Positions 9,601 through 18,492 of a stretch of DNA of 64,000 nt are shown here, in pieces (position 1 is the stretch's first letter; every line of letters starts with the position of its first letter). Both the position numbers and the translations under genes were made by a program. The DNA comes from Hyphomicrobiales bacterium (lineage in GTDB: Bacteria; Pseudomonadota; Alphaproteobacteria; Rhizobiales; Rhizobiaceae). The stretch is taken from positions 42,184 through 106,183 of the forward strand of contig UEGR01000025.1 in NCBI GenBank assembly GCA_900465685.1. The letters run 5' to 3'. The notes beneath the pieces are model-generated. The model was not told the DNA's origin. It was given only the letters and a program-made list of their open reading frames with translations, and ran no database searches.

Positions 9601-9669
9601 CCGCCGCATAGCAGCCCCTCGCAATTGGTAATCCGGCTCAATTGATTCGTCTCGCGGAGATTGCAGCGC
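9601..9669. repeat. 69-bp direct repeat, second copy
   Basis: Second copy of 9414-9482. It ends about 85 bp before the hydrolase start and probably contains or borders the gene's promoter. Confidence 0.9.
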
Positions 9670-9752
9670 GATTAGCAATCCTGCCAACGGCCTTTACTCT
9701 GTCTTGTGCTAACTATATCCAAAGACGAGCAATTCCGTTGGAGCAAGTGCTG

Positions 9753-11447
9753 ATGCGCGCCTTCGTTCTCGCCCTTTTTCGCGGCACCTCGTCATTCTGC
9801 GCGACCGGACTGGCGTTCGGCACCTTGTTCTTTGCCGCAGCTCTGACGCCGAGCCTTATTCCGCGCACCTATGTCATTCAGGGTGCGCTGTGCGGGCTGG
9901 TCTTCGCAATCGGCTATGGCATCGGCGTGCTTTTCGGCGCGCTGTGGCGCTATCTCGAACTGCCGGAAATACAGGGGCGCAAGCGCGCCATCCTGAAAAT
10001 CGTCGTGGGCGTTGTCTGCCTTGCCGTGGCGCTGATCGCCCTTCGCTCATCCGCTGGCTGGCAGAACTCGATCCGCACGGCCATGGATATGCCGCCGGTG
10101 CCTTCCGCCTATCCCGCGACCCTGACCGCGATTGCCATTGCCGTCTTTCTGGTGCTGCTGATCATCGCCCGCATCCTCATTCGCATCGGCCGCTATTTCT
10201 CGGCGAAGATGCGCCGCATCATGCCAAGGCGCGTTGCAAACGTCATTGCGGCCTCGGTGACGGCTTTTCTGATCTGGACCGTCGCCAATGGCGTGCTGAT
10301 CAATACAGCCTTCAAATCGCTCGATGCGTCCTTCAAGCGCTATGACGCCCTGATGGAGCCGGACCGCGTGCAGCCATCCTCGCCCGACAAGACCGGCAGC
10401 GCCGCCTCCTTGATCAACTGGGAGGATCTGGGACGCGCCGGGCGCGAATATGTCGCCACCGCGCCGACCGCAGCCGAGATTTCCGCCTTTACCGGGCGAA
10501 CGGCCATGGACCCGATCCGCGTCTATGCCGGGCTCAATGTCAGCCGGACGCCGCAGGAACGGGCGCAACAGGCGCTTGAAGAGCTGAAGCGGCAGAAAGG
10601 TTTCGACCGGTCTGCGCTGGTGATCATCGTGCCGACCGGTACGGGCTGGGTCGATCCATCCGCCATGATCGGACTGGAATATTTGCGCGACGGTAACGTG
10701 GCCAGCATTGCCATGCAATATTCCTATCTGAACAGCCCGCTATCGCTGCTGTTCCAGCCGGAATATGGCGCGGAGTCGGCGCGCGCGCTGTTTGAAACGG
10801 TCTATGATTACTGGAAAAGCCTGCCCGTCGACAAACGACCGAAGATTTATCTGCATGGTCTGAGCCTCGGCGCTTTCAATTCGCAAAGCTCGGTATCGCT
10901 GTTTGAAATATTGGATGCGCCTCTGAATGGCGCCCTGTGGAGCGGCCCGCCCTTCCCCAGCGCGCTGTGGCGTTCGCTGACGCGCAGCCGCAATGCCGAT
11001 ACGCCGGAATGGCTGCCCGTGGTGCGCGACGGCGCCTTCGTGCGCTTCATGAACCAGAATGGCGAAGCGCCCGGCAATGGCAACGAATGGGGCGTGATGC
11101 GCACGATCTATCTGCAATATGCCAGCGATGCCATCGTGTTCTTCAACAGCAGCATGTTCTATCGCGAGCCGGACTGGATGAAAGAGCCGCGCGGTCCCGA
11201 TGTATCAGCCGATTTACGCTGGTATCCGATCGTGACCGCGCTGCAACTGGTGGTCGACATGGCATTTGCCGACAGCGCGCCCATGGGGCATGGACATGTC
11301 TATGCCCCTGAGCATTATCTGGAAGCCTGGCGTGACATCACCGGCGCCGAAAACTGGCAGAGCGATGATATCAACCGGCTGAAGCAATATCTGCGTCACA
11401 AGGTGGACGAAGGTAATGCCGAAGGGTTCGAGGAACGCGGGGGCTAG
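9753..11447 (+). CDS. Membrane-anchored alpha/beta-hydrolase (Abhydrolase_9 type)
   Basis: Integral membrane protein with about five N-terminal helices (residues 1-180) and a cytosolic or periplasmic hydrolase domain with the nucleophile motif HGLSLGAFNSQ and a late GHGHVYAPEHY histidine region. This architecture matches the family with Abhydrolase_9_N and Abhydrolase_9 domains, known in actinobacteria and Rhizobiales; the natural ester or lipid substrate is unknown. The ATG at 9753 has GGAG nine bases upstream; the frame is open to 9642, but that part is repeat DNA, so the longer form is rejected. 565 residues. Confidence 0.82.
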   Translation: MRAFVLALFRGTSSFCATGLAFGTLFFAAALTPSLIPRTYVIQGALCGLVFAIGYGIGVLFGALWRYLELPEIQGRKRAILKIVVGVVCLAVALIALRSSAGWQNSIRTAMDMPPVPSAYPATLTAIAIAVFLVLLIIARILIRIGRYFSAKMRRIMPRRVANVIAASVTAFLIWTVANGVLINTAFKSLDASFKRYDALMEPDRVQPSSPDKTGSAASLINWEDLGRAGREYVATAPTAAEISAFTGRTAMDPIRVYAGLNVSRTPQERAQQALEELKRQKGFDRSALVIIVPTGTGWVDPSAMIGLEYLRDGNVASIAMQYSYLNSPLSLLFQPEYGAESARALFETVYDYWKSLPVDKRPKIYLHGLSLGAFNSQSSVSLFEILDAPLNGALWSGPPFPSALWRSLTRSRNADTPEWLPVVRDGAFVRFMNQNGEAPGNGNEWGVMRTIYLQYASDAIVFFNSSMFYREPDWMKEPRGPDVSADLRWYPIVTALQLVVDMAFADSAPMGHGHVYAPEHYLEAWRDITGAENWQSDDINRLKQYLRHKVDEGNAEGFEERGG

Positions 11448-11524
11448 CCCCAAGGAATTTGATAGTAACGGCTGTTGCAGTCATCTGAAAATCGACCGTA
11501 ACAGCCCGGCTTTGAAAAGAAATT

Positions 11525-11553
11525 GGCGGCGGGCCAACCGTTGGCCGCCTTTT
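11525..11553 (+). terminator. Terminator after the hydrolase gene
   Basis: GGCGGC (11525-11530) pairs with GCCGCC (11544-11549), with an inner CCAA/TTGG stem and TTTT after it. It lies 77 bp past the hydrolase stop. Confidence 0.75.
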
Positions 11554-11569
11554 GAAACAAACTCAAATG

Positions 11570-11761
11570 CTATTGAGCGGTTCCGCAATCCGAAACGGAA
11601 AGCGCCCGGTCACGCCATGCGCTGACGGCGGTACCCTGCGTCTGGTTTTCGACGACGATGTGATGGCCTTCATAAATGCCGGAAGCAACCCACTGCTTCG
11701 CCGCTTTCTGGTACACATCGATCGTAATTCCGAGTTGGTCTACCTTGGCTTGTGACAGCAT
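11570..11761 (-). CDS. Hypothetical protein, 63 aa
   Basis: Small soluble protein beginning MLSQAKVDQLGITIDVYQKA and ending in a Trp/Arg-containing tail. It starts at ATG 11761 with an AAGAGGG ribosome binding site at good distance. The frame stays open upstream to 11929, but that part reads through the composite repeat and is not credible. Family unknown; start signal and codon use make it a likely real gene. Confidence 0.6.
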   Translation of the reverse strand: MLSQAKVDQLGITIDVYQKAAKQWVASGIYEGHHIVVENQTQGTAVSAWRDRALSVSDCGTAQ

Positions 11762-11786
11762 GTATTCCCTCTTGAATGGTGAACCG

Positions 11787-11880
11787 CACATCCCAAAAAG
11801 TGTGAAACGGTTTTTGGGCAAGATGTGCGTAAGATACATAAGAGGAGCACCAATCTGATTGACCAGATTGAAAGTGCTCC
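11787..11880. repeat. Composite palindromic repeat, copy 3
   Basis: Two modules side by side: a GTGTGAAACGG module with arms GCACATC/GATGTGC (11787-11836), and a degenerate AGAGC-type palindrome with arms GAGCACCAATCTG/CAGATTGAAAGTGCTC (11841-11880). Same order of modules as at 8293-8390. It lies just upstream of the 63-aa gene. Confidence 0.7.
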
Positions 11881-12069
11881 CAAGGCGAAGCTGGAATATA
11901 TAATCGATTTGACGACAGTCTGATGTCACATTTTCGCTACCGGACTGTAATTTTTATAAAACACAATATTTTGAACAGCTTATGGCTGTATAAACCCACA
12001 TCGGGTTGATGCAGGTTTATTTAGAAGAATTGCCATGCTTACTTAATTGATTTATACTTGAACCTGAAT

Positions 12070-13158
12070 TCAATTTGCTTCTTCATCAAGCTGAAACATG
12101 ACAAACTGAGTAAATTGTTCCGGATTGAAATTATTATCGGAAGCGATGACCACTGTTTTACGGCCGCCGATTATCGGACCCCAGGTGACCGACTCAATAT
12201 TATCGATGTCGAGGCCGAAATCACCTTCCCCCAGCCGCAGGACAGCTTCCTTGGCCATCGGCGTCAGCGAAACATCCTTGAGTGTCGCCATGCCGCTAGT
12301 ATCGGTCGCCCCGGCAAAACGCGCGCGGTAGAAATTGATCTGGCTGCCAACGCCATGCGCATAGGAGCGTTCGACCGTCAGCAGATCATCACCCCAGGCG
12401 AGAAATTCCGACATGCCGTTGTCGTTCCAATAGGGCAGCTTGGTCGCCTTGGTGAAGATCGGGCCCGTATCATAGGCATATTCCGCCTTCACCGCGCCGG
12501 ACAGAATATCGAAAGCGAGTATGCGGGCGCGACTGCCTTTTTCCAGCGTTGCCTTGTCACCATCCTGAAGCAGTGCATTTTCCAGCCCGACGAGCAATGT
12601 TTTGCCATCCGGCGAAAAGGTCAGGCTTTCAAAGGACAGGTTGTCGCGAATGCCGCGTGTGCCGTCGCCATTCGGGATGTAATAATCGGGCAAGGTAAAT
12701 TCACGGATCAGGCTGCCATCGATGCGCGATTCCCGCACGGCTGGCTTGCCGTTGCGGTCGCCTTCGCTGGTCCAGAACAGCGTGCCGGTGCCCGCATGGA
12801 AACGAATGGATTCCGCATCGACATCCTTGATCGCGAAGGGCTTGCCCTCGGCATTCAACAGCGTGACGGTGGAAAGGATATCGACGCTGTGCAGCCCCTT
12901 TTCGTCAGCAACGATCTTGAGCGTATAGAACCGAGCTGGCGCCTTTTCGGAACGATCGTCGGAAATGGCGTAGTAGATGTCGTGCGCCGCATCATAGTCG
13001 AGGCCGGATATGCCGCCGAACTCGACGCCTGCGATTTGCAGGCCGGTTGGCAGCACGATCTCCCCAAGCAGCGTGGGCTTTTTGAAATCCTGCGCGAAGG
13101 CCGCAGTCGTCAAAGAAACAACGGCGTAAAATGCTGCAACAAAAAGCGGAGACTTCAT
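12070..13158 (-). CDS. Secreted esterase-like phytase family protein
   Basis: Exported beta-propeller-type protein of the esterase-like-activity-of-phytase family. A signal peptide ends at AAFAQ (about residue 22). The body begins with EFGGISGLDYD, a family hallmark, and contains SDDRS and SFESLTFSPDGKTL motifs. The ATG at 13158 is preferred over 13209 because it begins a clean signal peptide and is preceded by AAGGTG. 362 residues. The substrate is unknown; activity is annotated only by similarity to phytase-like propellers. Confidence 0.82.
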   Translation of the reverse strand: MKSPLFVAAFYAVVSLTTAAFAQDFKKPTLLGEIVLPTGLQIAGVEFGGISGLDYDAAHDIYYAISDDRSEKAPARFYTLKIVADEKGLHSVDILSTVTLLNAEGKPFAIKDVDAESIRFHAGTGTLFWTSEGDRNGKPAVRESRIDGSLIREFTLPDYYIPNGDGTRGIRDNLSFESLTFSPDGKTLLVGLENALLQDGDKATLEKGSRARILAFDILSGAVKAEYAYDTGPIFTKATKLPYWNDNGMSEFLAWGDDLLTVERSYAHGVGSQINFYRARFAGATDTSGMATLKDVSLTPMAKEAVLRLGEGDFGLDIDNIESVTWGPIIGGRKTVVIASDNNFNPEQFTQFVMFQLDEEAN

Positions 13159-13251
13159 CAAACGCACCTTGCCCGGTTCACAAACAGAAAGCCTATCTGA
13201 TAGCGGCAAGATTTGAAGCGTTCATGACGGTGACATTTTCCGCCTTGCAAC

Positions 13252-13318
13252 GGAACGCATTTCCAGCAAAAGTATGGAATGGTTTTGTGTTTTCATATGC
13301 GTAAGAACAAATAGTTAG
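13252..13318. repeat. GTGTGAAACGG module, degenerate copy
   Basis: Begins ACGCATTTCCAGCAAAAGT and ends with ATGCGTAAGAACAAATAG, the typical boundary of this repeat. The core has decayed (TATGGAATGGTTTTG). No AGAGC palindrome is attached. Confidence 0.6.
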
Positions 13319-13367
13319 CAATAGATTGTGCGTTGTTTGTCTCGGCAGAACGACTAAGAGGCCCGCC

Positions 13368-13532
13368 ATGGAACAGCCCGATTACGACCGCGCATTCGGC
13401 GAGATTATCCGGTGGCTGAAGCAGGAAGGGTTGATCCTGCAAACCGATCTTGAGGGGAATACGGAGCTTTCCACCCGTGCCGAACGCATCGGCCGCAAAA
13501 GGCGGCGCGAGGCGGCGGCAACACAAGAATAA
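13368..13532 (+). CDS. Small hypothetical protein, 54 aa
   Basis: Charged small protein beginning MEQPDYDRAFGEIIRWLKQEG and ending in a basic stretch RIGRKRRREAAATQE. The ATG at 13368 has TAAGAGG seven bases upstream. It lies 28 bp before the lysoplasmalogenase gene on the same strand and may share its transcript. Function unknown. Confidence 0.6.
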   Translation: MEQPDYDRAFGEIIRWLKQEGLILQTDLEGNTELSTRAERIGRKRRREAAATQE

Positions 13533-13560
13533 ACCCACATCATAAATCGGGGGAGTTGAG

Positions 13561-14280
13561 ATGCGGCACAAGGGTCTGCTGGAATTCGGGCGGAATCGGA
13601 CGCTCTATGGACTGTTCCTGTTCTGCGCGGTCTGCGCCATCGCGGGCAGTCTGCTGAGCTATAATGGCGAGACCTCTTTCTGGCGCTGGCTGCATTATCT
13701 CACCAAGCCGACCGCAACGCTGTTCCTGCTGGCGGCAGTGCTCTGTTCCGGTAAGCCGCGCTCGAAATCCTATGGCTTTGCCGTGGCCTTCGGCCTTGCC
13801 CTCGCGGCCCTTGGCGACTTTTTCCTGATGCTGCCCGGCGACTATTTCATGGCCGGGCTGATCTGCTTTCTCATCACCCATTGCGCCTATATTTACGCCC
13901 TGTCGCGCCATACCCGCTTTGCACAGAACAAGGGCGCCTTCGTCGTCTTCTCGCTTGCGGCATTTGCGGTGATTACCGGCCTTTGGACGGCCCTGCCGGG
14001 GGCCATGAAAATCCCCGTCATCATCTATGCTGCGGCTCTCGGCGTCATGGCCGCGCAGGCTTTTAGCCGGGCAACCGGCACGGAACCGGAAACACCGCAA
14101 CACTATGCCGCCTGGCTGGCGGCATTGGGCGGTGTGTGCTTCATGGTCAGCGACACGCTGCTGGCCTATGACCGGTTTCGCTTCGACATTCCGCTGAGCG
14201 GGTTCTGGGTGCTCGCCACCTATTATGTGGCGCAGTTCCTGTTCGCCCGGTCGACGGAGGATTTCACCCATGAGCGATAA
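13561..14280 (+). CDS. Lysoplasmalogenase (YhhN/TMEM86 family)
   Basis: Polytopic membrane protein of 239 residues with seven to eight helices. It contains the family pattern LTKPTATLFLL near residue 48 and the conserved acidic LGDFFLML near 82 and SDTLLAYDRF near 197. Family members hydrolyse the vinyl-ether bond of lysoplasmalogens; substrate use in a plasmalogen-free bacterium is unclear. GGGGGAG lies before the ATG, and the stop overlaps the next gene's start by 11 bp, so the aldehyde product could be handed to the adjacent aldehyde dehydrogenase. Confidence 0.82.
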   Translation: MRHKGLLEFGRNRTLYGLFLFCAVCAIAGSLLSYNGETSFWRWLHYLTKPTATLFLLAAVLCSGKPRSKSYGFAVAFGLALAALGDFFLMLPGDYFMAGLICFLITHCAYIYALSRHTRFAQNKGAFVVFSLAAFAVITGLWTALPGAMKIPVIIYAAALGVMAAQAFSRATGTEPETPQHYAAWLAALGGVCFMVSDTLLAYDRFRFDIPLSGFWVLATYYVAQFLFARSTEDFTHER

Positions 14281-15658
14281 TCTCGACGCGGCTTTCGCCC
14301 GTCTGCGTCAGTCATGGCTGGAGCATCGCCCGCCCTATGAACAGCGCATCGATGATCTCAAGCGCCTGCGCGCTGGCCTGGCGGCCCGACTTGACGACAT
14401 GGCGAAGGCGATCAGCGCCGATTTTGGAAACCGCTCCGCCCATGAAACCCTGCTTGGCGAAGCCAGCGTGGTCTTTGCCGAAATCGATGATGCGCTGCAT
14501 CATCTCAAGCGCTGGATGAAGCCGAAACGCCGCAAGGCGGGCTGGAAATTATGGCCAGCGAAAGCAGAGCTTCGCTTCGTGCCGCTGGGTGTCGTGGGCG
14601 TCATCGCGCCGTGGAACTATCCGGTCAATCTGGCGCTCGCGCCGCTGGTGGCCGCCATTGCGGCAGGCAATCATGTCCTGATCAAACCGTCCGAACACAC
14701 GCCGCAAACGGCGGCCTTTCTGCAAAAACTCATCAGCACGGTCTTTCCGGACAATCGTGTTGCCGTGGTGCAAGGCGATGCAGCGCTTTCGTCCCGCTTT
14801 GCCAGCCTGCCTTTCGACCATCTGTTCTTTACCGGTTCCACCGCCGTCGGGCGCAAGATCATGGCAGCAGCAGCGGCCAATCTGACGCCCGTGACGCTGG
14901 AACTTGGCGGCAAGTCTCCCGCCATCGTCAGCGAAAACGCCAATCTGGTGCGGGCCGCACGCGCCATCGCAAACGGCAAGTTCTTCAATGCCGGGCAGAC
15001 CTGCATCGCGCCGGATTATATACTGATCCACCACAGCAAACGCGACGCGTTCATTGCCCTGCTGCGCGCGGAAATGCAGGCTCGTTTTGGCGGCGCGTCC
15101 GCAGATCCAGATCGCACCACCATTATCAACGATGCGCAGTTGCAGCGGCTAACCGGCCTGCTGGCCGATGCGAAGGACAAGAGCGAAGGCATCGTCGAGC
15201 TGCTCGCGCCATCCGCCGAACCGCGCCTCATGACGCCGACGCTCATTCTTGAGCCGCAAGCGACCAGCGCCATCATGGCGGAAGAGATTTTCGGACCGCT
15301 ACTGCCGATCATCAGCTATCGCTCGACCGACGACGCCATTGCCCATGTTCTTGGCCATGATCGCCCGCTGGCGCTTTATTGTTTCAGCGAAAATACAGCC
15401 GAGATCGAGACGATCCTCGCCCATGTGGTTGCTGGCGGGGTCTGCATCAACGACACGCTCTATCATTTTGCCTGCACAAGCCTGCCCTTCGGCGGCGTCG
15501 GCGCGAGCGGCATGGGCCAGTATCACGGTTATGATGGGTTCCTGACCTTTTCCAAGGCCATGCCGATACTGACGAAATATGCGCCTGCCCCAAGCGACCT
15601 CATCAAGCCGCCCTATCGCGGCCTGACCGACAGGCTGGTTCGTTTCATTGCCCGCTGA
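14270..15658 (+). CDS. Aldehyde dehydrogenase, coniferyl aldehyde dehydrogenase type
   Basis: NAD(P)-dependent aldehyde dehydrogenase. It has the cofactor loop APWNYPVNLALAPLV near residue 105, the catalytic glutamate motif LELGGKSP near 209 and the catalytic cysteine in FNAGQTCIAPDY near 245. Length of 462 residues and the C-terminal region match the CALDH/AlkH-like membrane-associated subgroup. The start at 14270 has CGGAGG upstream and overlaps the lysoplasmalogenase stop. Chemically this fits: lysoplasmalogenase releases a fatty aldehyde and this enzyme could oxidise it. That link is inference from the overlap. Confidence 0.85.
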   Translation: MSDNLDAAFARLRQSWLEHRPPYEQRIDDLKRLRAGLAARLDDMAKAISADFGNRSAHETLLGEASVVFAEIDDALHHLKRWMKPKRRKAGWKLWPAKAELRFVPLGVVGVIAPWNYPVNLALAPLVAAIAAGNHVLIKPSEHTPQTAAFLQKLISTVFPDNRVAVVQGDAALSSRFASLPFDHLFFTGSTAVGRKIMAAAAANLTPVTLELGGKSPAIVSENANLVRAARAIANGKFFNAGQTCIAPDYILIHHSKRDAFIALLRAEMQARFGGASADPDRTTIINDAQLQRLTGLLADAKDKSEGIVELLAPSAEPRLMTPTLILEPQATSAIMAEEIFGPLLPIISYRSTDDAIAHVLGHDRPLALYCFSENTAEIETILAHVVAGGVCINDTLYHFACTSLPFGGVGASGMGQYHGYDGFLTFSKAMPILTKYAPAPSDLIKPPYRGLTDRLVRFIAR

Positions 15659-15773
15659 ACATCTGCCCTAAACACTCAATTGTGCGTAGCCGCTCTGTTC
15701 AAATTGCATAGCAAACTATCTATATAGAAGAGTATAGATTTGAAATATTCATCTTGAACTGACGACCTTACGG

Positions 15774-16649
15774 GTGAAAAGGGTGCAGAAGAAAAAGGAA
15801 GCAAACCGGATATCGAAGTCGATCCTGACGGCGATCCGCAACAGGCCAGGTTTCAGGCCTCTCAACGCCAATATCACTGGCGGTGATATTGTTATTGCAT
15901 CCTATAATGTTCACAAATGCATCGGTATCGACAAGCAGTTCAATCCGCAGCGCACCGCAGATGTCATCAGCGAAATCGACGCGGATGTTATAGCGTTGCA
16001 GGAAGCCGACAAGCGTTTCGGTGAACGGTCGGGGCTTCTCGACCTTGGCCTGCTGGAACGCCGCCACGGCCTCATTCCCGTCCCCATCACCTCCACAATG
16101 CCCAAGGGGCATGGCTGGCATGGCAATGTGCTGCTGTTTCGCGAGGGCATTGTCCGCAATGTGCAACAGCTGAAATTGCCCGGCGTGGAACCACGCGGCG
16201 CGCTTGTCGCCGACCTGCAATTTCCGGCGGGACCGTTGCGCGTGATCGCCGCGCATCTGGGCCTTCTGAAACGCTCCCGCGAGCAGCAGGCGGAAAGCAT
16301 CCTCACCGCCTTGCAGGAAGCCGACACGCTACCGACGCTGTTGATCGGCGATCTCAATGAATGGCGCATCGGCAAACGTTCCTCGCTCGCCGCGCTCATG
16401 CCGACCTTCAACCACGTTGCAACGGCGGTGCCGAGCTTTCCGTCACGTTTTCCGGTCTTCGCGCTCGACCGGGTGATGGGTGCACCGCATAATCTCGTGA
16501 CCTCGGTGGAGGTTCACAACACGCCGCTGGCGCGCATGGCATCCGACCATCTGCCGATCAAGGCGCATCTCGACCTGAAGACGGCGATAGAGCATTTCCA
16601 GCAAAAGTGTGAAACGGTTTTGCGTCTGGAAATGCGTGAAAATAAATAG
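15774..16649 (+). CDS. Endonuclease/exonuclease/phosphatase family protein
   Basis: DNase I-like (EEP) fold hydrolase. It carries IASYNVHKCIGID near residue 41, DVIALQEAD near 70, LLIGDLNEWR near 198 and the catalytic SDHLPIKAHL near 264. Substrate could be nucleic acid or a phospholipid; it converges on a phospholipase D-like gene, a common pairing. GTG start at 15774 without a good ribosome binding site, so the N-terminus is uncertain. About the last 20 residues (from IEHFQQK) are encoded by a copy of the dispersed intergenic repeat, which also gives the stop codon. Confidence 0.8.
   Translation: MKRVQKKKEANRISKSILTAIRNRPGFRPLNANITGGDIVIASYNVHKCIGIDKQFNPQRTADVISEIDADVIALQEADKRFGERSGLLDLGLLERRHGLIPVPITSTMPKGHGWHGNVLLFREGIVRNVQQLKLPGVEPRGALVADLQFPAGPLRVIAAHLGLLKRSREQQAESILTALQEADTLPTLLIGDLNEWRIGKRSSLAALMPTFNHVATAVPSFPSRFPVFALDRVMGAPHNLVTSVEVHNTPLARMASDHLPIKAHLDLKTAIEHFQQKCETVLRLEMRENK
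16589..16649. repeat. GTGTGAAACGG module inside the 3' end of a gene
   Basis: It starts AGAGCATTTCCAGCAAAAGT and ends GTGAAAATAAATAG, with arms GCATTTCCAG and CTGGAAATGC. The whole element is translated as the C-terminus of the EEP protein. Confidence 0.85.
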
Positions 16650-16696
16650 ACCTGTTGCACAATCTCAATCCGGAGATACCCGCAAGCAGAACCGGC

Positions 16697-18154
16697 TCAT
16701 AGATAGGGCGAACCCAGCCAGATGATCCGGTCGATCAGGCGCACCAGAAACGGGCGATTCTTGAGACGGGTCAGATTGACCTGTCGGCTTTCCTCGATGA
16801 CCTTGCCGATCCGTTCTTCCACCTGACGCGCCACATCGCGATCCAGAATTTCCAGATCGATCTCGAAATTGAGCCGCAACGAGCGCGGATCGATGTTCGA
16901 GGAGCCGACATAGGACCAGGTGCCGTCAATCGTCATCAGCTTGGAATGGTTGAACGCGCCGCCCGCACGCCAGATGCGGCAGCCATCCTTCAAAAGCTGG
17001 TCGAACTGGGCGCGCATCGCTCGATCGACAAGCTTGAGATTATTGACCCCCGGCACGACAATATCCACCGACACGCCGCGCCGCGCCGCCGTGACCAGCG
17101 CGCTGATCAGTTCCCGATCCGGCAACAGATAGGGCGACATGATGAGGATATGCTGCTCGGCTATCGAGAAAGCGCCCATCATCATGCGATGGTTGGTTTC
17201 GACATTCTTGTCGGGGCCGGAGCCAACCACGCGCACCAGCGTACCTGTACCCGGCGGGTTTTCCGGCGCGGCAATGCGCCATGCGTCACCGGTCAGCAAT
17301 TCACCCGTTGCAAACCGCCAGTCCTCGGAAGCGATGTGGAAGAGATCGGCAATGGCCGGTCCTTCCAGCCGGAAATGCGTATCGATTGCCACCGCATCGC
17401 CAGCAATCGCCCGCACGAAACCGGCGCGGATATTCATGCCGCCGGTAAAGCCGTATCGCCCGTCCACGACAAGGATTTTGCGGTGGGTGCGCAGATTGGC
17501 ATAAGGCAGGCGCAGACCGATGATGATGTTGCCGTTGAAGACATCGACCGTCACACCATTTTCCTTGAGCAGGCTCACAATGCTCGGGATGGAGTAACGC
17601 GCGCCGACCGCATCGATCAGCACCCGCACTTCCACGCCCCGCTTGACGGCAGCGCCCAGCGCTTCGGCAAACTGGATGCCGATGGCGTCGCGGTCGAAAA
17701 TATAGGTTTCCAGCAAGATGCTGCGCTCGGCCTTGCCAATGGCTTCCAGCATGGCGGCATAGGCATCATCACCAGTTTCCAGCATTTCGATGCGATTGCC
17801 ACTGGTGAAATCATAAAGGCTGACGGCATCGCCCAGAATTTTCATGGCGCCGAACTGTCGCCCGAACGCGGCGCGCACAAGATCGTTGGTCGTGTCGAAA
17901 TGCGAGAGGTGATAAAGCGCGATATGCCCTTGCGCGCGCTGCTGGGTGAGTGTCGAGCGCCTGATCCGATTGACGCCCGCAATGGCATAGACGACCGCCC
18001 CCACGATGGGCGACAGCACGATCACGCCAACCCAGCCAAGTGCGGTGCGTACTTCGTCCTTGGTCATGGTCGCATGAATAGCCGCTATCGTGCCCAGCAC
18101 AATCGACAGGACAGCCAGAATATGCGGCCAATAATGGGAAACCAGATCGAACAT
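16697..18154 (-). CDS. Cardiolipin synthase-like phospholipase D family protein
   Basis: Inner-membrane phosphatidyltransferase of the PLD superfamily. Two N-terminal helices (PLDc_N) are followed by two HKD catalytic motifs: HRKILVVDGRYGFTGG near residue 215 and HSKLMTIDGTWSYVGSSN near 395. Chosen start is ATG 18154 (GGAAAAG upstream; 485 residues, normal for Cls). An in-frame start at 18301 would add a further hydrophobic segment of 49 residues and cannot be ruled out. It faces the EEP gene tail to tail. Confidence 0.85.
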   Translation of the reverse strand: MFDLVSHYWPHILAVLSIVLGTIAAIHATMTKDEVRTALGWVGVIVLSPIVGAVVYAIAGVNRIRRSTLTQQRAQGHIALYHLSHFDTTNDLVRAAFGRQFGAMKILGDAVSLYDFTSGNRIEMLETGDDAYAAMLEAIGKAERSILLETYIFDRDAIGIQFAEALGAAVKRGVEVRVLIDAVGARYSIPSIVSLLKENGVTVDVFNGNIIIGLRLPYANLRTHRKILVVDGRYGFTGGMNIRAGFVRAIAGDAVAIDTHFRLEGPAIADLFHIASEDWRFATGELLTGDAWRIAAPENPPGTGTLVRVVGSGPDKNVETNHRMMMGAFSIAEQHILIMSPYLLPDRELISALVTAARRGVSVDIVVPGVNNLKLVDRAMRAQFDQLLKDGCRIWRAGGAFNHSKLMTIDGTWSYVGSSNIDPRSLRLNFEIDLEILDRDVARQVEERIGKVIEESRQVNLTRLKNRPFLVRLIDRIIWLGSPYL

Positions 18155-18492
18155 CGAACAGACTTTTCCAACAACAATTGAGTACCGGGAAACCGGCAGT
18201 GCCCCCGCGTCAAGTTCCTGAAATATGTAGCCGATAGAGATTAAAACAGGTGTAACGGCAAAGAGATAGAGCCAAACGGGCCAAAAAAGTGCAACCGCCA
18301 CGAATTAGTTTATGCGCAAAAACAAAGAGATATGGTCGCCTGCGCCTGAAACAGGCGTGGTTTCATGCGCCCAACAGGCTGGTCTGACCGGCACGCGCTG
18401 CCAATGCTGGTCAAACGCTCTGCATGCCTTATATTGTTGCGTGGGTTACGAAAATTGGGTCACGACAATTCGAGGGACAAGAGGGTTATTCG

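Larger units (their letters stand above)
8712..9752. other. Gene-free kilobase holding the structured-repeat cluster
   Basis: No convincing gene lies between the 107-aa gene and the hydrolase. The stretch holds four copies of a palindromic repeat of about 100 bp and a 69-bp direct repeat (separate entries). The spacer 8871-9150 shows nothing I recognise. Short reading frames here run through the repeats and are not credible genes. Confidence 0.6.

Noticed and set aside
8740..9670. CRISPR array
   Set aside because: Repeats are about 100 bp, palindromic, unevenly spaced and diverged; there are no uniform spacers and no cas genes.
9642..9752. Longer N-terminus of the membrane hydrolase
   Set aside because: These 37 codons lie in the 69-bp direct repeat and spacer; the ATG at 9753 has a ribosome binding site and starts the hydrophobic domain.
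12058..13200. 380-codon plus-strand frame opposite the phytase-like gene
   Set aside because: Mirror of the real minus-strand gene, which has a signal peptide, ribosome binding site and a recognisable family; this frame has no motif.
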